A stretch of 47,066 bases of DNA. Source: Mnemiopsis leidyi (taxonomy: Eukaryota > Ctenophora > Tentaculata > Lobata > Bolinopsidae). Under the pieces are notes generated by a model that worked only from the letters and a program-made list of their open reading frames with translations, did not search any database and had not been told where the DNA came from. Both the position numbers and the translations under genes were made by a program. This document shows positions 1-11,286 of this stretch, piece after piece. Each line of letters starts with the position of its first letter. Position 1 is the stretch's first letter. The DNA is taken from the NCBI GenBank assembly GCA_000226015.1, contig JH153181.1, positions 1-47,066 of the forward strand, written 5' to 3'.

Positions 1-200
1 AGTTGAATAATACAGTAATACCACTATTGGTATTGCAATTACCATACGTAATTCCACTCGCAAGCTCGTGAAATTACTTCAATAAATCCACTCGCAAGCT
101 CGTAAATTTATTGCATGAATACCACTCGCAAGCTCGTGGTATTAATATGGTAATTGCACTACCAATAGTGGTATTACCGTATATAGTTCAACTTTCATTA
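1..200. repeat. Nested inverted repeat with three hairpins
   Basis: Bases 1-45 and about 150-200 are imperfect inverted copies (both contain TAATACCACTATTGGT or its complement), so the segment can fold into a cruciform. The interior holds three copies of a 16-base core, CCACTCGCAAGCTCGT, starting near 54, 88 and 122. The flanks of each core pair with each other but differ between copies: TAATT/AAATTA, AAAT/ATTT and AATACC/GGTATT. This resembles a foldback or MITE-like element that may extend left of the window. No coding content is seen. Confidence 0.7.
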
Positions 201-523
201 TAGTTCAACTTTCATTATAGTTCAACTTTCATTATAGTTCAACTTTCATTATAGTTCAACTTTCATTATAGTTCAACTTTCATTATAGTTCAACTTTCAT
301 TATAGTTCAACTTTCATTATAGTTCAACTTTCATTATAGTTCAACTTTCATTATAGTTCAACTTTCATTATAGTTCAACTTTCATTATAGTTCAACTTTC
401 ATTATAGTTCAACTTTCATTATAGTTCAACTTTCATTATAGTTCAACTTTCATTATAGTTCAACTTTCATTATAGTTCAACTTTCATTATAGTTCAACTT
501 TCATTATAGTTCAACTTTCATTA
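183..523. repeat. 17-bp tandem array, about 20 copies
   Basis: The unit ATAGTTCAACTTTCATT is repeated head to tail about 20 times with almost no divergence, which indicates recent expansion. The array starts at the right end of the inverted repeat at 150-200, whose arm ends in the same TATAGTTCAACT sequence. The array was therefore probably seeded from the terminus of that element. Confidence 0.93.
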
Positions 524-916
524 TTAGGATCTATTCTGTGGGGTTAAAAGTCCAAATTTGTGGGATTACAGAATTTTCGTATGTGACCTGTTGAAAAACA
601 ATTGTATCGTTCGATGAGCGACATTTCTCTGAAATCAAGATTGCAAGATCTTTAAGCTTAACAAAAATACCCCATTTTAAGATTTAATCAATCTTGGCGT
701 CGATTCTTCGAGACATGTTCATGGTTATTGGCAGTCGACAATATAATGAAATTGATTGACTAAAAGTATTTCGCACCTGAAGACTTTCACTTATAAGTGA
801 GCTTGTCTTCTTGATGTACGTTATATTAGATTCTAAAAGGACAACCACCAAACTTGCTGGAATGCCGTTTAAGCGTTTACAATTTACAAAATGTGACAGA
901 AACCAATGGTCTGCAG
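524..916. other. Non-coding, nothing recognised
   Basis: AT-rich sequence between the tandem array and the first recognisable GPCR exon. It is probably an intron of that GPCR gene, because TM1-TM3 are not in the following exons. I found no exon with a TM3 or DRY-like motif here. The short open frame at 811-999 is not supported. Confidence 0.4.
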
Positions 917-2255
917 GTTGTTACGATGAAAGTTGCGTACATATGCACTGCATTTGTCTGGATACAAGCGCTTGTCATTACACTCTGGCCTTGGTTTGAA
1001 CGGCTCCACCCATGGTAAGAGAAACCTAATTAATCAAGTTTTAGGTTTTTAGTGATATGTCAAGACAATGTTTCAAGTTCCAAGTTCTTAAGTGTTACTC
1101 TTCAAACTTCCTTTTATTATACCACATTATGCTGAGAATGAGAAAACCGCCAGCTTAACGCTATCGCTTTTTGTCTTATCATGCCCTATCATGTTTTAAT
1201 TAAATCTACCCTCCAGTGTACATAACGATCCACCTGTCCTACGAAATTTACGTCCATATGACTTTATTGAGAAAGGTTTCTTCATCTACGCGACGTGGTA
1301 AGAAAAACGCAATTGTTGCATTAAATTTAATGAGTCGACTGATCGATTTTGGTTATTTTCCCTTCAATTCAAGTTGATTAATTGTTGTAAATTATTCATC
1401 AAGTGCCCTAGAGAAATTTAGAATGACAATATTTATACATTCCGCCCGTAACCTCCTGCCTCCAGGATGCCGACCTGTCAGTGGACTCCCCAGAAGTACG
1501 GTTACATCGTCTTCATCCCCACCTTCGGTGTAACTCTAGCTCTGGTCCTGGGTCTCAGCGTCTTCCTGACCATCAAACTCCTCGTCATCAGGAAGACCCT
1601 GAAAGGGAAGGAGAGGAACTTCCGACAAGCTACCATCACCACACTCTACGTCTCACTGATCTTCCTCCTCTGTTACACCGTCCGTCATCTCTACCCCATC
1701 ATTCAGAACGGTTGTCTTTCCTGCGAGGTTAAAGCTATCATTGCGGCGTACATGACGTGCGTTATATATCTGAACAGTGCTGCTAATCCCATTATCTATA
1801 TGATGAGAGGGAAGATACTGAAGAGGGAAGCTGCGGTTATGTTATCAGCTGTGGGACAAGACTTCCTCAACGTCGTGTCAGGCATTGCGGAGGAAGTTTC
1901 TCAGCAGAACATCGAGCGGATCAAAAAGACAAAATCCAAGGACACCATGAGACCGTCTCCCTCAGACTACGGCTACCCGAGGTGCCCGGGAGGTGCTATT
2001 GACAAGATGGACACAGAACTCTACTCGGGACTCTTTGTCACCGAACCAAGTTACCTCACCCTAAGTCCGCGCCCTAGGAAATCTTCCTACGATCTGTCTC
2101 CGAGGCCCAGTCCGAGGATGAGATGTAAGATATCGTTAGTAGAGAATGGGCTGGTGGTTGGAGAGAACTTTCTGACGGATCATTTGCCCGCTAACGGGGA
2201 GATTGAGATGGACACCTTGGTCGAGGTGAAGGAGGAGGAGGAGGCGGCTGTGTAG
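917..2255 (+). CDS. Class A (rhodopsin-like) GPCR, 3' exons only
   Basis: Three exons join in frame: 917-1014, 1216-1299 and 1466-2255. The first ends in a TM4-like segment (VAYICTAFVWIQALVITLWP). The second encodes the second extracellular loop with a cysteine (CVHNDPPVLRN). The third gives TM5, a basic third loop (KTLKGKERNFRQ), TM6 (LYVSLIFLLCYTV) and TM7 with the class A signature NPIIY. A tail of about 130 residues follows, with SPRP-type Ser/Pro repeats and an acidic end (VEVKEEEEAAV). The protein is a plasma-membrane receptor of unknown ligand. TM1-TM3 and the start codon are not found and probably lie left of the window, across the repeat array. The acceptor at 916 (CTGCAG) is my choice; the exon could start slightly upstream. 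Class assignment is firm, subfamily is not. Confidence 0.7.
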
Positions 2256-3584
2256 GGTTGTTTGTTTCATAGTTTACTTTACTCAGTGATTTTTCTGTTC
2301 AAAATTTGAGGAGACAACAGTCCTGTAGGATTGTTTTTACGTAGTTTTAGGGTCTTATCGAACAACTCGGCGATAACTTTGTCTAAAATGCGCGCGAAAT
2401 AGCTCGGAGGCAAACTTGTTGGCCCATATCAAACGCGAACGCCGATTTAATGATAACTAAGGTTTCTTTAGCTCAAACAAAAAACAGGCAGATATCTGAT
2501 TGCAATAAATTTCAAATTTAGACTAGGAAAATATGCAAGTTCATATTTAATCCAAAGGTAGTTTTCAGTACTGGAATTCTTATGACTCGGTTATAATGCA
2601 CTATGACGAAGGCAAAGTAGTACTATGAATGTTTTTGGATTCAGAGGGTTTTCTGTTGGCTCAAACCGAAAATGTTTGTTGTTGGAATTTAATCACTTTC
2701 TAAATTGTCAAGTTTGTGTAGACAGCTCAGCTAATTATTTGTTTAAACACTTTATCAACAGATGGTGGGTCTTACTTAATCTTATCAGTTTTCTTCAAAA
2801 TCAAGATTCGAATTTATATTAGATTCGAATATATATTTTTAGAAACAATGTACATTCGAGCATTTGGCAGCACAATCTCCAACAGAGCGAGAGCTAATTT
2901 GGCCTGTCATCCAATGAGACAGTGACCAGCTATAAAACTCCTTCGATCCCTGCTGTTGTCAAACAAAATTGCTATTAAACGAAATTGTTGATGGTTTAAT
3001 GGGTAACTGTCGTTAAGTTTATATTGTTAGTGTTACATTTTATGTCGAAGGATCATTAACATTTCTCCCGATCAAGACTTCAAACACTTAAGCTGTTGGG
3101 CTAGACGTTGCATCTAGTCCAGGTTATTGCCACTATCTCCGTCGTTCAGCGTCAGGTAGAGATCCTTAGAGCTCCAGTACCACCGTGGAAGCACACTTCA
3201 CCAAACGATTTGGAGCCAGAAGTTTAGATCTAATGATTGATCTATTTACAAGCTTAAATAGTACAAATCTGCCCCGCTTAGATATCTAATTCTTAAATGT
3301 ATTTGTAGAACTATGTCGGAAAATTCTAGCTTTTGATTGGTCTACTTGATAACTTCATTACCCAACCTTGAAAGGTTATCGTATAGGTTAACAAACCATG
3401 GTTATTCCCTATTTTGCTCGGTCTCCTAGCAACAAGAGGGGTACTTTCAACTGAAACCCGGCTAATAGCACGGTCTAACTCCCCTCCAGCCCCCTGTTTA
3501 GCTCAACTTCAGAGCGACATGTCTCCTTCTGAAACGTCAACTTTCCGACTTATCCGCAACACCTGGTGGAAAATAGTTCTTCTT
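2256..3584. other. Intergenic, no gene seen
   Basis: AT-rich sequence after the GPCR stop. The open frame at 2625-2822 is short, lacks any recognisable motif and has no convincing splice partners. A more GC-balanced stretch near 3095-3240 has no identifiable content. Confidence 0.5.
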
Positions 3585-3902
3585 CATTTACCGGGATATA
3601 GGTATCCTAGTTTACTGACCCTGGTACATTTACCGGAATATAGGTATCCTAGTTTACTGACCCTGGTACATTTACCGGAATATAGGTATCCTAGTTTACT
3701 GACCCTGGTACATTTACCGGAATATAGGTATCCTAGTTTACTGACCCTGGTACATTTACCGGGATATAGGTATCCTAGTTTACTGACCCTGGTACATTTA
3801 CCGGGATATAGGTATCCTAGTTTACTGACCCTGGTACATTTACCGGAATATAGGTATCCTAGTTTACTGACCCTGGTACATTTACCGGAATATAGGTATC
3901 CT
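3585..3902. repeat. 42-bp minisatellite, about 7.6 copies
   Basis: Eight unit starts at 42-base spacing (3585, 3627, 3669, 3711, 3753, 3795, 3837, 3879), the last truncated. The unit begins CATTTACCGG and ends GACCCTGGTA. Copies differ mainly at one base (GGGATATA or GGAATATA) in the order G,A,A,A,G,G,A,A. Because 42 is a multiple of 3 and the unit has no stop, a 176-codon open frame at 3414-3944 runs through it, encoding HLPEYRYPSLLTLV repeats. I treat that frame as incidental. Confidence 0.92.
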
Positions 3903-5216
3903 GGTTACTCAAATGTAACCGGGGAACCTGGATCTACAAGATAACTGTGGGGTTAAGTCTGACTCGATGAGATTAGCTACATTCAAGATGGGGGCCTGTT
4001 GTACATGTGGCCTGATAAACTGATTGTGTTCTAAACACACGCAAAGAACATGTCGCATGTCCGTGGAGAGACATCCTCAACATTCTTCGATTGTGGAACA
4101 TTGTTAAGATTAATAAGGGTAAATCAAGCATTTTGGTATCGGAATGAGTTGTATTGGGGCGTGCCGCTTTAAGCTAAAAGTTGACATGATCCGTGATCAG
4201 TCAAGAAAGGGTATCTTAATAATTTCACAGTTAAATTGTAAAGCTTGTCTCAACCATTATCATGATAGGTTAGTCATGACAGGGTTGTATCATCAACTCA
4301 TATCAAGTCGAGATAGAAATATACTGAAGTATTGCCTACAACGTCAACAGAAGTGACCATGAGGTTGATCTAATTTGATTAGCAAAGTAGAAATCTGATT
4401 AAAGTCACAGCTTGATAGACTGTGGTATAGTATAGTTCAACCTATAGCATTGGTGTTATGAATACAATTGCCTGCACGCTGCTAAAGCGTGGCGAGAATA
4501 AAGTTTCTATAAGAAATGCAAATAGAATGAAACATTATTCATCGATAAATTCATTAAGTTTCAGTTTGATAAAGTTACAAATACAATCCACAAATATTTT
4601 CTCATCGCAAGAATAAAATTCCCAGATCACCTAGTATTGTAGAACTGCCAAATGAATCTAATCTCCGCTAAAAGCAGGTGTAAACTGAGAATACCGACCA
4701 CGAAAAAGGAGACACCACACAGCAGAGGATGTGGCTGCAGAGAGAGGAGTGCGATGTGTACGAGTCCACATAACCCCATGTGGCCATGGCCTGCTATCTC
4801 CATCATCATTACTTGATCCGGGCACTACGATGTATGTGTGTGTACTCAGTGTAGTCTTGCTGTTGTGTACTTGTAGTAATAGTAATACTTTATTTTATTT
4901 CCTGAAGTTTTTTGTTGTTTTTAATCCATATTCATCCGTTTTGGGCAGCTGCAATTTTTATTTTAAACTAAGTAACTAGAAATGCATAGTTTTACAGTTG
5001 GATTTGTGGTTGTTGTTGTACAGTTGGAATCCGATAGTTAAAACGCTGTGCCTTTTCAGGATGTAGCAGAGAGAAACGAACGTGATCCCTCCGCGATCTC
5101 ATACTTTTTCTCTTACTCTAATCTCATTTAGACCTTGTTACATCTTGAAGATTCTACTCCTTCATTGAAACTGAATCGGAACTTCCCAGAGCCCTCTTGC
5201 TAGGACACCAAAAATT
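3903..5216. other. Intergenic, no confident gene
   Basis: AT-rich. A slightly GC-richer patch at 4620-4830 has short open frames on both strands. The minus-strand one (4627-4809, 60 codons) would encode a hydrophobic peptide with a segment FFVVGILSLHLLLAE. I recognise no family and see no splice partners, so it is not called as a gene. Confidence 0.4.
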
Positions 5217-7753
5217 ATGTTGTTGTTTGAGTCGTGCTGTAACATCTCTTCAACAAAACTCTCCCGAAATTTAAGGCCGTATCGCAACCTTATTTTAGTG
5301 GTCTTAATTGTGGGTGTCGTCTGTTTTTCTTATTTCCACATAGCTTCACTTAAAGATGTAAGTTCAGAAAGCCTATCTAATCGTTTTAATCAAGTTCAGC
5401 TTTTTGAACATGTTGTTCGTATTTGGTGTTTTGTGTTTTAAATAAGAGATAAATTAAAATGAGTTATAAGCAATTTGAAATGAACTTTTTGAAATAAAAA
5501 ACATGTCATGATCTGCGCCTGTCACAGGAGCTGTTGACACGTCTGAACGAGAATCCCGGTACAATAGATGAAGTAGACCTAGACTCTTCTCTGTACGACG
5601 ACGGAGACAAGAAGGGGGTAGACATCCAGATCAAGCGAAACAGGATCAAACAGGAGGACCTCATGAGACGGGGAGGGTTTGCTCCTATCAAGAAACTAAA
5701 ATTGACGACTGACGAGCCGCCCGTTGAAATTCCAGACTTCTTTCCTAAAGTAAGATTTTAAAATTCTAGAGAACGATAAATCCAGAAATCAATGATCATC
5801 CACTACAATGTTGTTTAGTTCTTTGCTCAACTTTACTTAAACCTCCTCAAAGTCAAATACCTCGATATGTTAAACCCCTCATCTTATTCCCAGATAGAAC
5901 ACAACTGCAAATTGAGCTTGAAGAGAGTGGCTGGAGCCTGGATATCACACCTCAGAGACCCAGGGGATGCTCAACATCGGCACAGAACAGACTCTTGGAA
6001 CTTGTGTTTCGACGAGAAGCTAACAAGATTAAACGCTTTTACTCCTAGGGGGAGTGGTACGAGCTGCGTTGTCTACTCTTTTGGGTAAGTTCTTCATTAC
6101 CAACGAGCTGGTAACAGTTTCTCGTCACAAACCAATTGTTTCTAACAACTCACCAATGAAGGTCGAGATTGAAATGTTAGGTTCCTCTTCTCGATTCCGA
6201 GCCCCAATAACCTTCCGATACTTACAGAATGGAAGACAACTGGTCGTTCGAGGAAGACATGTTATTACATAACTGTGAGGTCCACATGTTTGACTCTTCC
6301 AAAGAGAAACACTCAAGTGTAATCAAGAGAAAAGTAAGGAATCTCACTATACATCGAGCTGTCCTCAGTGATCATGATGAGCAGAAAGCTGCTTTTATTC
6401 AGGGAGAGGAGAGGTGAAGGATCTCAGTTTAAGAATTTTGGTATTGCGGAATTGGATAGAAAATAGTTTGTCGAGAGAATAATTTTAGATTAAAATAAGC
6501 TTACATTTTTTCGTATTTTACCAGAATTCAGTTTACTACCTCAACCTGCACTTATCGACTACTGCCTGCTTATTCTTTATTGACGACATTTAAACTTCTA
6601 GGGAGAAGGAAAACTTGCCCCCGGACAAAAAGACATTGTCTAGTATTATGGAGGAACTAAGTCACACTAGGGTCGATGTTATTAAGGTAACAGTTTGAAT
6701 TTTGTTCTTCATCAGATCAAGCTATGAATGTTTGTTTGAAATAAAACATCTCTCTCCAAACGAATTGATGAAAGTTAAAATCGTTTTTTATCATAATTTA
6801 ACCTATCATCTTCAATTTTTACTGAAATAAAAAATCAATAAGACAATCAATTAGCAAAATAGGTATTTAATCTATAAAAACTATATAAATGATCAAGAAA
6901 ATAGGCTGCAATTGACGCTAAATTATATTTCCCTATAATGATCAATAGCACAATCGTTCAGAAATTCTTATAATCATCATTATTAATTATCCAAATTGAT
7001 TATCACTCATCCTCACCTCCAGGTTGATATAGAGGGTGAGGAGTTAGGAGCGTTAGAACAAGCCTCTAAATCACTTGTAGACGGAGTAGATCAGATTCTC
7101 CTAGAAGTGCATATGCACATCAGTGAACATGCCCACGATTCTGCTAAACCGGAGCATTTTGAGCAGGTTTTTGGAAGATTTTTGTTTTGTGCGTTTTTTG
7201 AAGATTAATTAATAGTTGAGATTCTCATCCGATTAGGTGAGTGCCTAACTAGCCGTGGGATTTGCTTATAGAAAACCATGTCGTACGCGTTTATTCTGTT
7301 CTTATTTCAAGACCGTGGTATGATTCTGATTGCTGACATTTTCCAGGCAACAATTGATAAGTGGACGAAGCTTTTTAAATCTCTAAGAGATGACGGTTAT
7401 AGAGTTTATGACATCAGAGCTAAAGGTTTGAACATAAATCAGTTAGCGCAGTTGCACTACTAAAAATGCAAGTGCAGTGCAAGATTCAAGTTCAACGTCT
7501 TGTTAATTACAAAACTTCATCGCAAAGTTCCAAAGCTCTATAGTTCATCAGCCCAAAATTTATTCTTTAGCAATGGACATTCTCGGGGCAACAAATTGTG
7601 GAAATTGAAATGTATTTTCTTTCAGGTACGGATAGATACGGAAACATCATACCACAACATCACTACAGCTGCTGCTACCGCCTGGCCATGATCAAAACAC
7701 CCTACAGAATGAAAAAGGTCGAAAATATCGAAGATCTCAGTTTTGATGTGTGA
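5217..7753 (+). CDS. FkbM-type methyltransferase, METTL24-like, membrane-anchored
   Basis: Eight exons join in frame to 391 residues: 5217-5357, 5528-5749, 5894-6084, 6228-6413, 6602-6686, 7023-7166, 7347-7425 and 7626-7753. All introns begin GT and end AG, and exon lengths sum to 392 codons. Residues about 24-42 (LILVVLIVGVVCFSYFHIA) form a single signal anchor near the N-terminus, as in type II Golgi or ER proteins. The catalytic region follows the METTL24/FkbM pattern: CVVYSFG, then W-FEEDMLLHNCEVHMFD (the SAM-binding strand and acidic end), and VDIEGEELGALEQ, the typical FkbM D-x-E-G-x-E element. Human METTL24 is of similar length. The family is predicted to be SAM-dependent, with substrate unknown. 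The start is the first ATG of the open frame and directly precedes the anchor. The gene stands alone. Confidence 0.85.
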
Positions 7754-9179
7754 CAGTTGTGGCTGGCGAAAGAGACTCTATTAAGTTTGTTTTTGATCAG
7801 AGATAAAAGGCTTTTGTAGATCGATGATCGGCTCAACATGATGAAACTATTAGTAATTTCATTTAAAAAGCTAAATTATTTTCGTACTTGGGAACTCTAG
7901 TAATACCAAATATGGCAATTAAAAATTCTAGACTTTTTCTCATTCTTATCACAATCGCTTTACAAATGCATACACTATTTTTCTAACAAATCGCCGGCAA
8001 AATGAAAATGCTGTCCGCAAATTCAAAGTCAAATTCAATGTGTCAAAGCAATTAATCAAGTGTTCTTGCATTCTGATTCAGCTAGAAATTTTGCCATTCA
8101 GCATGTTGCTATTAGTATTGATAATGTTTTATGTTTTCATATTTACAATTTAGGTAACTGCAGTCTTTTACTTAGCCAAAGACTTATCATTCAGCACAAT
8201 TTTACGCTTGAAGCGATCAGTGGTTTAGTTGACGATTGCTGTGCTCTTTGAAAGTAGGATTTTTCCAGTTTTCCACGACAATCATATAGTTCAATTGCGT
8301 CACGAGCACAGAAATAATAATATCATTAAAGCTAGGAATTTCCATTTGTCATTTAAGGATTTCAGTCAAAATTGGAGCCTTGAGTTTTAGAAAAAACAAT
8401 ATTAAAGCTACTTTCAATTTCCATGATGGCGCATTTCTGACGATTAAATTTACTGGTAGATTCGCTTACTCCAAGACATACAAGAACTAATATTTTGTTA
8501 ATCAAATTGCGTCAGAGCTGCGTCAAACTTAAAAGTTTGTCAATCACCTCATGTTTTACATTGTGGAACTAGAATGGTCGATGGTTCATTGTTGGATGAA
8601 CTTCTTTATTTTTCTAGAGGCAGAAGAAAAATTTCAATCTACTTTTTTGTATTCTATTTTTGCGTTATATTAGTTATACTCATAACCTATTGAATTTTCA
8701 TTTGTCATTGTCACTATCATTATCATGATTATATGTTCACCAAAATTATAATCAATAACAATTATAATCGACCCAAGTATTGCACCAATTCACTATATTT
8801 GATTGATTCACTGTGCACAAAATGGCGATGCAGAGCAATTAATCTAGGCTTGAGTCCAAAATCTGAGTCACAGATTAGTACAGAGCAATGCTAATGGTCA
8901 TAGAGAAAGGTTGTTATGTCAAATTTTTGGCGATTTCCAATTCCAATTATAAATTGATAGTGATGCCCGCGTCATTTTCTGAGTGAATTCCGAAATTACT
9001 ACTGAGTTTCGATAATAATATTTAAAAAATGATATCTGTCTGCTAGTGCTATAGAGGTGTATTAATTTTTGTACAAATAACAGAACCCCTGAAGTCAATA
9101 CTGCACTGCACGTCTAATTTCAGCTCACCTCGAAGTAACAGTAAAATTCAATACAACACGGATGAATTAATTAATTTCA
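7754..9179. other. Intergenic, nothing recognised
   Basis: AT-rich sequence rich in short direct repeats of TCATTATCA-like words. No open frame here has a domain or splice signals that I can support. Confidence 0.5.
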
Positions 9180-9490
9180 ACAGTGACACAGCACAGTGGT
9201 TTCGGATATAGTTGTACAGCCTGGGGTGAAGCTCCAACAAGAACGCCCTCCTGAGAAATTCAGCGAATTAACTGCTGAGTCAAAACTCTGCTGGGCCCGA
9301 CACGTGATCACAAACTTGGCACGTGGCCAGCCAAACCGGCCAATGAGGCGGGCGTGCTCGTTATCGTTATAAGCTAATGAGGCAATGCGGCTAAGTGAGA
9401 GCGGAGTCTGGAAACTAAAAACTCGGCGTTGTTTTGCTACTTGTTCTTTCTGTTTCTCTTCGGGGTGGTTCCTATAGCTCACACTCACAG
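9180..9490. promoter_or_regulatory. GC-rich promoter-like island with two E-boxes
   Basis: This segment is clearly richer in G+C than the kilobases on either side. Within about 60 bases it holds two CACGTG palindromes (9300-9305 and 9319-9324) and a CCAAT box in CCGGCCAATGAGGCGGGCG. The combination looks like a promoter with bHLH and NF-Y type sites. The nearest downstream gene on the plus strand is the SLC6 transporter, whose first coding exon has an acceptor-like CTCAACAG just before it, as expected if a non-coding leader exon lies upstream. A 103-codon open frame on the minus strand here is of unlikely composition and was not called. Confidence 0.3.
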
Positions 9491-11286
9491 CAAACCGCGG
9501 TTAAGTTTTATACGGATATAGATACCGAGGTTTAATAGCTGCCTCGGCATTACAGACTCTGGGAAAGTACCAATATTTTTGTGACCAAAATTGTGGCGGA
9601 CTGATCATCTGCACCAAATCCAATTGATACCTGAAAGTTAACTTGCTGATTTTCCAATTTCCCTAATTTGAAAGAATTGATTATTCTAACTATATTAAAT
9701 GCAATTATTCGATTTATTTTGCTTAGATTTAGCGATAAAATTAATTGACAAATTTAGGCTTTGTTACAGTGGTTTAATTCTATCAGAACCATCTGATTCG
9801 CCAAGTTTTTCTTGAAAAGATAAACCAATTGTCCCTGAGTGAGATCCAAAATAATAAAGTCTGAACTGAATAATTGGACCGTCAAGTTGACTGGCACTCC
9901 GGAATTTTACGCTTGTCGCTATTCATAGATTTAATTTTTTGATTAATCAGTAATTATAATGTTAAACTATAACTATAGGTTTATAGTTACAATCAAAATT
10001 ATGGCAACAAAAATAGTCTTCAAGAAAACTTGGGGCAATTAAGCTGGCGGTTTTTGATTTTACTTTTAGTGTCAAAGTTTTCGTCTGCAGAATGTGACTC
10101 CGCCTCTTAACTTTAAGAAAGCAATTATGACACGCACAATTGACAGTCCAAAATTCGTCATAACTTTAATTCTAACTAGTCTCTTACTTTCCTTTAAGCA
10201 TTTCATGATGTTTTCCTGATGTTTAATCGCTATTTTCTACAAATCTGTTTGTTCTTTAAATTTAATCGGACGTCATTCCGCTCCTTCCTCAAAACTGCGA
10301 TCAAACTTTTAGTTTAACTTACAATTCCCGTTGAAAGATAACGGGGACACTGATAATGACACTGATAATGATAAGTAGATACAGATTAAACTGTATCCAC
10401 TTACATGACTGTATCCACTTACATGACTTATCAACTGATCATTTTATTGGAGTTTAGGAATCAGGGAGATCTAGTCCTCCTTCAGCAGCACGATACACAC
10501 GTTCCAGAACGTAGCTTGCTGAACGATCCAGTACTTATCATGGTCACAATTATTGCGCACTTAACTTTGTCATCAAAGCTGACATTCCTCGATTTCCAAA
10601 GAACATCGTCTATAGAACGCATAGTTTGATGCAATTGCTATATTTCATTTATTTTCCTTTAAATACTTACAATTATATCGGGAGCTTTATAAAACTACCA
10701 ACCTTCATTCAGAGTAAGGGCAATTCCCTGACGTGAATGAAGAGTGGTAAAGGCGTACACCGCCTAAATAAGTAAATACTAAACTAGATTCAACAACTTA
10801 AACTTGGACTACATTTCCGTGACAATGGTCCTGTCACGTGCCATGAAATCTGAGTGCCATGAAATCTGAGTGCCATGAAATCTGAGTGGCAAGGCAATCG
10901 TTAAATAAGTAGCACCAGAACATACTAATGCTCTAAGACTAAGCTGATTAAACGTCTCCACAAATGTGCTGCTTAGTTGTGGTATCAACACCTCTAATGT
11001 TTCAGGATTCCGTGTACCCTTATAGCCTAGCTTCAACGTTTGGCAATGGACTTTGATCTGCCATATTAGTATTTGCGAGCACTTAACACTTAACAGTCCT
11101 GTTAGCGACTTTTATCGAAATATCGAATGTTTGTCCTAATTTGGCATGATTGATGATTGTAGAAATTTTGTTGTATTAAGCTGTATTAACAAAGACGTGC
11201 TAACTGCTAACTAAAAGTAAAAACTATACCAAATACCGATACTTTGGCCCATTTGAAATTTGGCCTCAACAGTTTCGGTACTGACC
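9491..11286. other. Non-coding, probable SLC6 upstream region or leader intron
   Basis: No coding exon could be supported. It contains two small repeats: an imperfect duplication of CTGTATCCACTTACATGA near 10391-10428, and the 16-bp triplet at 10838-10885. If the island at 9180-9490 is the SLC6 promoter, this stretch would be the first intron. Confidence 0.35.
10838..10885. repeat. 16-bp tandem triplet
   Basis: Three perfect copies of GTGCCATGAAATCTGA in a row. The first overlaps a CACGTG sequence (10835-10840). No function is evident. Confidence 0.85.

Noticed and set aside
183..523. CRISPR-like regular repeat array
   Set aside because: The 17-base units are contiguous with no spacers and the DNA is eukaryotic, so it is a simple tandem satellite.
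811..999. Small secreted Cys-rich peptide
   Set aside because: The frame lacks a signal peptide and overlaps, in another phase, the exon that encodes GPCR TM4 and joins correctly downstream.
4627..4809. 60-residue hydrophobic minus-strand peptide
   Set aside because: It could be an exon of a membrane protein, but no adjacent exon, promoter or family match could be found.
9177..9488. 103-codon minus-strand gene
   Set aside because: Composition is not protein-like, no family motif or splice partner was seen, and the GC-rich stretch is better explained as a regulatory island.
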